From positions 1-64,000 of the forward strand of contig DATHDP010000041.1 of the NCBI GenBank assembly GCA_035318985.1: a stretch of 64,000 nucleotides of DNA. Direction: 5' to 3'. Shown piece by piece: positions 60,594 through 64,000 of the stretch. Under the pieces are notes generated by a model. That model made no database searches. It saw only the letters and a program-made list of their open reading frames with translations, and was not told where the DNA came from. Each line of letters begins with the position of its first letter. Within the stretch, counting starts at the first letter, position 1. The DNA comes from VBAS01 sp035318985. GTDB taxonomy: Bacteria; Bacteroidota; Bacteroidia; Chitinophagales; Chitinophagaceae. The position numbers were made by a program, and so were the translations under genes.

Positions 60594-60809
60594 ATGCCGA
60601 GAGACGAAAGACAAAAAAGAGACTTGCACGCCCTAGATGAAAATGGAATGTTGTTGTGTAATCCTCGAGATAAAGAAGCTGCTCATCGGGCTCAGACTGA
60701 AAGGATAGCCACCGATAATTGGAAAGCGGTAACGTGCGGCAAATGCCTATCATTGATCTATAAACGCAACAAGGCTCTGAGAGAAGGTAAAGAAGTCAGC
60801 AAGCTGTGA
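60594..60809 (+). CDS. Small hypothetical protein with C-terminal CxxC
   Basis: 71 residues, strongly basic and helical (MPRDERQKRDLHALDENG, KEAAHRAQTERIATDNW), with VTCGKCLSLIYKRN near the end, a possible zinc or metal CxxC. No family is recognised. The last codons and the stop (AGC AAG CTG TGA) lie inside boundary repeat C, so the end of the ORF is set by the repeat. It may be a genuine mini-gene or a chance frame. Confidence 0.5.
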   Translation: MPRDERQKRDLHALDENGMLLCNPRDKEAAHRAQTERIATDNWKAVTCGKCLSLIYKRNKALREGKEVSKL

Positions 60810-60830
60810 GCTAGCGGTCATTTTACATAC
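60799..60830 (+). repeat. Boundary repeat C of the small-ORF patch
   Basis: GCAAGCTGTGAGCTAGCGGT matches copy A at all but two positions in the first 20 bases. It overlaps the stop codon of the 71-residue ORF and precedes the AraC-type regulator gene. Confidence 0.6.
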
Positions 60831-60860
60831 ACACAACCGAGAATAGAAATTTGTACAGAA

Positions 60861-61631
60861 GTGAAAGCAAGAAACATCATACCAGGCAAAAAAATTACAA
60901 AGTATGTAGATAGAATACTGGTTATTGAACACAGGCAAATTACATCTCCATTTATTTTACCACTATACGCAAATGGTGTTCCTACCATACTTTTTAAATC
61001 AGTAAGAGGAAAACTTGGGAATGAGAATTCACACCATCTCACATTATTCGGACAAACTGTTTTACCTGAATCGTTGACTTTAACGGATGAGTTCACTTTG
61101 ATCGCTTACTTCTTTAAGCCTTACACATTGTTAACTCTTTTCGGAGTGTTAGCACAGGAATTAACTGACAGGCCAATTGACCTGAATTTATTATCCCTCC
61201 AAAGATCTATTGAACTGCAGGAAAGATTATTGAACGCCGGCTCTGTTGAGGATATGATCATCTTATTGGATGATTTTATTTTTAATTTAATAGCCAACGC
61301 TAAAACTGGATCCCCGATAATAAAATTTGCAACAACCCAAATCGCAAATGATCCTTCTAAAGAATCGCTGGTCGCTGTTCAAAAGGAATTACATATCACT
61401 GAAAGAACTTTTCAAAGAATGTTCGAAAGAAATATTGGCATAGCTCCTAATCTTTACCGGCGGATATGTCAATTCAATTCAGCTTTTACTCAATTAAATG
61501 ATCGAAGGCATCACAAATTATCAGATATCGCATTTCAAAATGGATATGCAGATCAAAGCCATTACATCAGGTCATTCAGGGAGTTTACCAATATTACTCC
61601 TAAAGAGTATCTCCGATTTGGTGAAGAGTAA
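60861..61631 (+). CDS. AraC family transcriptional regulator
   Basis: 256 residues from GTG 60861. The N-terminal domain (about residues 1-150, SPFILPLYANGVPTILFKS) is of the DUF6597 or AraC-sensor type. The C-terminal two-helix-turn-helix region has LHITERTFQRMFERNIGIAPNLYRRICQFNSA and LSDIAFQNGYADQSHYIRSFREFTNITPKEYL, the strong AraC signature. The regulator may control the neighbouring VOC-protein gene; the effector is unknown. Confidence 0.87.
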   Translation: MKARNIIPGKKITKYVDRILVIEHRQITSPFILPLYANGVPTILFKSVRGKLGNENSHHLTLFGQTVLPESLTLTDEFTLIAYFFKPYTLLTLFGVLAQELTDRPIDLNLLSLQRSIELQERLLNAGSVEDMIILLDDFIFNLIANAKTGSPIIKFATTQIANDPSKESLVAVQKELHITERTFQRMFERNIGIAPNLYRRICQFNSAFTQLNDRRHHKLSDIAFQNGYADQSHYIRSFREFTNITPKEYLRFGEE

Positions 61632-61678
61632 AAATGATTTTGTCGGGTTTGTTCTATTTTAACGCTCCTTCCCTGCTA

Positions 61679-61686
61679 TATTTTTG
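61679..61686 (+). promoter_or_regulatory. Predicted -7 promoter element before the VOC gene
   Basis: TATTTTTG fits TAnnTTTG, 15 bases before the ATG at 61702. No well-spaced -33 element is visible. Confidence 0.4.
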
Positions 61687-61701
61687 AACAAAATTTAAAT
61701 T

Positions 61702-62124
61702 ATGAAAAAAGAAATTTATCCATGCTTATGGTTTGATGGGCAAGCCAAAGCTGCAGCAGAACACTATTGTTCAATTTTTAAAGACTCAAAAATAACAGCA
61801 GAAAACCCCATTGTCGTGACTTTTGAATTGAAAGGAAACAAGTTTATGGCGTTGAACGGTGGACCCAAATACAAATTCACACCTGCAACATCTTTTGTAA
61901 TTGAATGTGATTCTCAAACTGAAATAGATCACTATTGGGAAAAATTAGGCGAGGGTGGCAAATATGATCAGTGTGGCTGGCTTGATGATAAATTTGGAGT
62001 ATCCTGGCAAATTGTACCTGCAATATTAGGAAAGCTGATGTCTGACCCCGCAAGAGCGCCAAGAGTAGTTGAGGCGTTTATGAAAATGTCAAAGTTTGAC
62101 ATTCAGCAGTTGGAAAACGCATAA
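61702..62124 (+). CDS. VOC family protein (PhnB-like, 3-demethylubiquinone methyltransferase-type fold)
   Basis: 140 residues with the glyoxalase-like VOC fold: IYPCLWFDGQAKAAAEHYCSIF at the start, FELKGNKFMALNGGPKY, SFVIECDSQTEIDHYWEKLGEGG and DKFGVSWQIVP. The pattern belongs to PF06983. Members are often of unknown function, and no metal-binding set is clear. It is downstream of the AraC regulator with 70 bases between, so regulation by it is possible. Confidence 0.88.
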   Translation: MKKEIYPCLWFDGQAKAAAEHYCSIFKDSKITAENPIVVTFELKGNKFMALNGGPKYKFTPATSFVIECDSQTEIDHYWEKLGEGGKYDQCGWLDDKFGVSWQIVPAILGKLMSDPARAPRVVEAFMKMSKFDIQQLENA

Positions 62125-62264
62125 ATAAATTCCGAAAGATGAGGAAAAATATTCCAGGAAGACAAGTATGAAAACAATAATGGCAGCCGTGGGTCACGAT
62201 CAGTAAAACAAAATATAAATTAATTACATTGCGCCCTGCAACTCTTTGAACATAATCGCAGGTA

Positions 62265-63824
62265 ATGGATCTTATTAAACGGCAAGCACGGTATTATTTT
62301 TTGTCATTTCTCAAGCATGATTTCAAAGCAAGCATCACTGTCTTCTTTGTTGCCTTGCCTCTTTGTCTCGGTATTTCTTTAGCATCAGGTGCCCCACTCT
62401 ATTCTGGTTTAATTTCCGGCATCATCGGAGGTATTGTTGTTGGCCTTATCAGCAAATCACATTTAAGTGTCAGCGGGCCTGCTGCTGGTCTTACAGCTAT
62501 TTCCGCTGGTGCCATTACAGAACTTGGCAGTCTTCAAATATTTTTTCTTGCAGTTGCAGTTGCTGGTGTTATTCAATTATTGTTGGGTGTTTTCAAACTT
62601 GGCGGGTTTACACATTTTATTCCTTCAGCAGTCATTAAAGGAATGCTGGCGGGTATTGGAATCATCCTTATTGCAAAACAAATTCCTTTGGTGCTTGGTT
62701 ATGATGAAGCATCCTTCTGGACAAAAGAATTGTTTAATATCATTACATTAAAAAATGCATTCAGTCATGCAAAGAATATTTATTATCATTCTTCAAAAGG
62801 CGCAATTGTAATTGCCATTGCTTCGCTTGCTGTGTTGATAGCATGGAAGAAAGCAATGGCAAAGAGATTTCCGTTCATTCCTACTTCATTTCTTGTTGTA
62901 GTATTCGGAACTTTGCTGGCATTTTTATCTCAACAATTTATCCCATCCTTGGCATTAAAGCCACAACAATTTGTCAACCTTCCATCGAATTTATTTTCCG
63001 ATATAAAACTTCCTGACTACCGTTCTATTTTCAGCAATACTGACATTATAAAGAATGCAGTTGTGATTTGCATTGTTGCTACGCTTGAGACTTTATTAAG
63101 CATTGAAGCAATTGATAAAATTGATCTGTACAACCGCATTACTCCTCAAAACCGTGAGCTTGTTGCCCAGGGAACCGCAAATATCTTAAGTGGTCTCCTG
63201 GGAGGGTTACCAATAACAGCTGTTATTGTGAGAAGCTCCGCCAATGCAGAAGCTGATGCCAGAACAAAACTTTCAGCCATCTTTCACGGTATCTGGTTAC
63301 TCGTTCTTGTATTTTTCGCTGCTTCTATACTGAATATGATCCCTTATTGTGTTTTGGCTGTTATTCTGATCCGTACAGGTTATAACCTTGCAAAGCCACG
63401 CATGATCGCTGCGGTTTATAAATTGGGCAGAGAACAGTTCCTTCCCTTTATTGTAACCATTGTTGCTATGTTATTTACTGACCTGCTTGTCGGCGTTGGT
63501 ATCGGCATTGCCTACTCCTGTTATTTTATTTTTAAGAATACCTACAAAGCGGGTTATACGCTGGAAACAAAAACAGAAGGACATATCACGCATTATTATT
63601 TTAACCTGGCTATCAATGTCAGCTTTATCAATAAAAAAAGGATCAAAGATCAATTAGAAAAAATTCCGAATTATTCAGTCGTGCATATAGAAGGATCTCA
63701 TAGCGTTTATATTGATTATGATGTATCGGAAATAATCAATGAGTTCAAAACAAAAGCAAAACATAAGCATATTGAGTTACATTTATCTGGTATCCCGGAA
63801 GTAGAAACAATCAGTGCACACTAA
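62265..63824 (+). CDS. SulP family inorganic anion transporter
   Basis: 519 residues. About 11-12 membrane helices start with FKASITVFFVALPLCLGISLASGAPLYSGLISGIIGGIVVGLI, the SulP signature; SGPAAGLTAISAG is the anion-binding loop region. ANILSGLLGGLPITAVIVRSSANAEA is the second conserved block. A STAS domain occupies roughly residues 435-515 (INVSFINKKRIKDQLEKIPNYSVVHIEGSHSVYIDYD). It imports sulfate or bicarbonate; no carbonic-anhydrase gene is visible in the window. Confidence 0.94.
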   Translation: MDLIKRQARYYFLSFLKHDFKASITVFFVALPLCLGISLASGAPLYSGLISGIIGGIVVGLISKSHLSVSGPAAGLTAISAGAITELGSLQIFFLAVAVAGVIQLLLGVFKLGGFTHFIPSAVIKGMLAGIGIILIAKQIPLVLGYDEASFWTKELFNIITLKNAFSHAKNIYYHSSKGAIVIAIASLAVLIAWKKAMAKRFPFIPTSFLVVVFGTLLAFLSQQFIPSLALKPQQFVNLPSNLFSDIKLPDYRSIFSNTDIIKNAVVICIVATLETLLSIEAIDKIDLYNRITPQNRELVAQGTANILSGLLGGLPITAVIVRSSANAEADARTKLSAIFHGIWLLVLVFFAASILNMIPYCVLAVILIRTGYNLAKPRMIAAVYKLGREQFLPFIVTIVAMLFTDLLVGVGIGIAYSCYFIFKNTYKAGYTLETKTEGHITHYYFNLAINVSFINKKRIKDQLEKIPNYSVVHIEGSHSVYIDYDVSEIINEFKTKAKHKHIELHLSGIPEVETISAH

Positions 63825-63834
63825 AAAAATTGTT

Positions 63835-64000
63835 ATGCAACTATCCTCGTTCCCTTTTCAAACCTTAGACTGGTCGTCCATTTCCAGTGAGGAACATACA
63901 GGTGAAACCGGTGTTGCTTATTGGCAGGTATTTATGATGGGTGAAATACGTGTAAGAAAAGTTGAATATTCCGCAGGTTATAAAGCCGATCATTGGTGTA
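63835..64000 (+). CDS. Cupin-fold protein, DHCW/DHWC-motif type (5' part, truncated by window)
   Basis: The first 55 residues are present, beginning at ATG 63835 eleven bases after the SulP stop. The sequence contains SFPFQTLDWSSISSEEHTGETGVAYWQ, IRVRKVEYSAGYKADHWC. The family-typical DHWC motif, a probable metal-binding site, falls at the window end. It is likely a small cytoplasmic cupin of unknown function. The 3' end is outside the window. Confidence 0.82.
   Translation, partial: MQLSSFPFQTLDWSSISSEEHTGETGVAYWQVFMMGEIRVRKVEYSAGYKADHWC

Overview
The window is a low-G+C bacterial chromosome segment, almost certainly from Bacteroidota and probably from a Chitinophagaceae-like member. The evidence is two large TonB-dependent receptors with carboxypeptidase-like N-domains, a DUF5686 outer-membrane protein, an OmpA porin with thrombospondin type-3 repeats, a subtilase with a very large Asp-to-His insert, SulP, DUF2279 and DinB proteins, few visible Shine-Dalgarno motifs, and several TAnnTTTG-type promoter elements. 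The family-level placement is inference. I saw no rRNA, CRISPR array, transposase, integrase or prophage genes.

Layout. 1-5.8 kb: the 3' part of polyphosphate kinase overlapping an exopolyphosphatase, a small four-helix-bundle gene set in AT-rich repeats, panB, a secreted protein and an ALDH7-type aldehyde dehydrogenase. 5.9-12.1 kb: OmpA porin, subtilase, DinB protein and, convergently, a Prc/Ctp protease. 12.2-12.7 kb: an intact tRNA-His, a GIY-YIG nuclease gene and a second, 3'-only copy of the same tRNA carrying a 22-nt insertion. 12.8-19.9 kb: DUF445, a TonB receptor, two glycosyltransferases, an FtsE-like ATPase and a TonB-domain protein. 19.9-26.3 kb: purM, ribF, a lipoprotein, holA and two tandem paralogous coiled-coil membrane proteins. 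26.3-34.5 kb: a second TonB receptor, then a tight six-gene run from purC to a threonine/serine dehydratase. 34.6-41.5 kb: a minus-strand block (receiver protein, trhO, DUF5686 protein, small membrane protein, penicillin acylase). 41.7-53.6 kb: lemA plus an M48 protease, then sugar-oxidation genes (GMC oxidoreductase with its small subunit, Gfo/Idh/MocA protein, quinoprotein dehydrogenase with cytochrome c, DoxX), pcm and a phosphoglucomutase. 53.7-64 kb: DUF2279 protein, phosphoribosyltransferase, a heterodisulfide-reductase-like Fe-S membrane protein without its usual partner, hydrolase and methyltransferase genes, a short patch of small accessory ORFs separated by related boundary repeats, an AraC regulator, a VOC protein, SulP and the start of a cupin gene.

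Most of the window is ordinary housekeeping and envelope metabolism. The parts most worth a second look are the GIY-YIG gene lying between an intact tRNA-His and a copied tRNA-His 3' part (12.25-12.68 kb), the cassette-like patch of small ORFs with a shared boundary motif (59.9-60.85 kb), the tandem coiled-coil/beta-domain paralogues (24.2-26.3 kb), and several interspersed inverted repeats, one of which appears to have supplied the 5' end of a coding sequence (53.7 kb).
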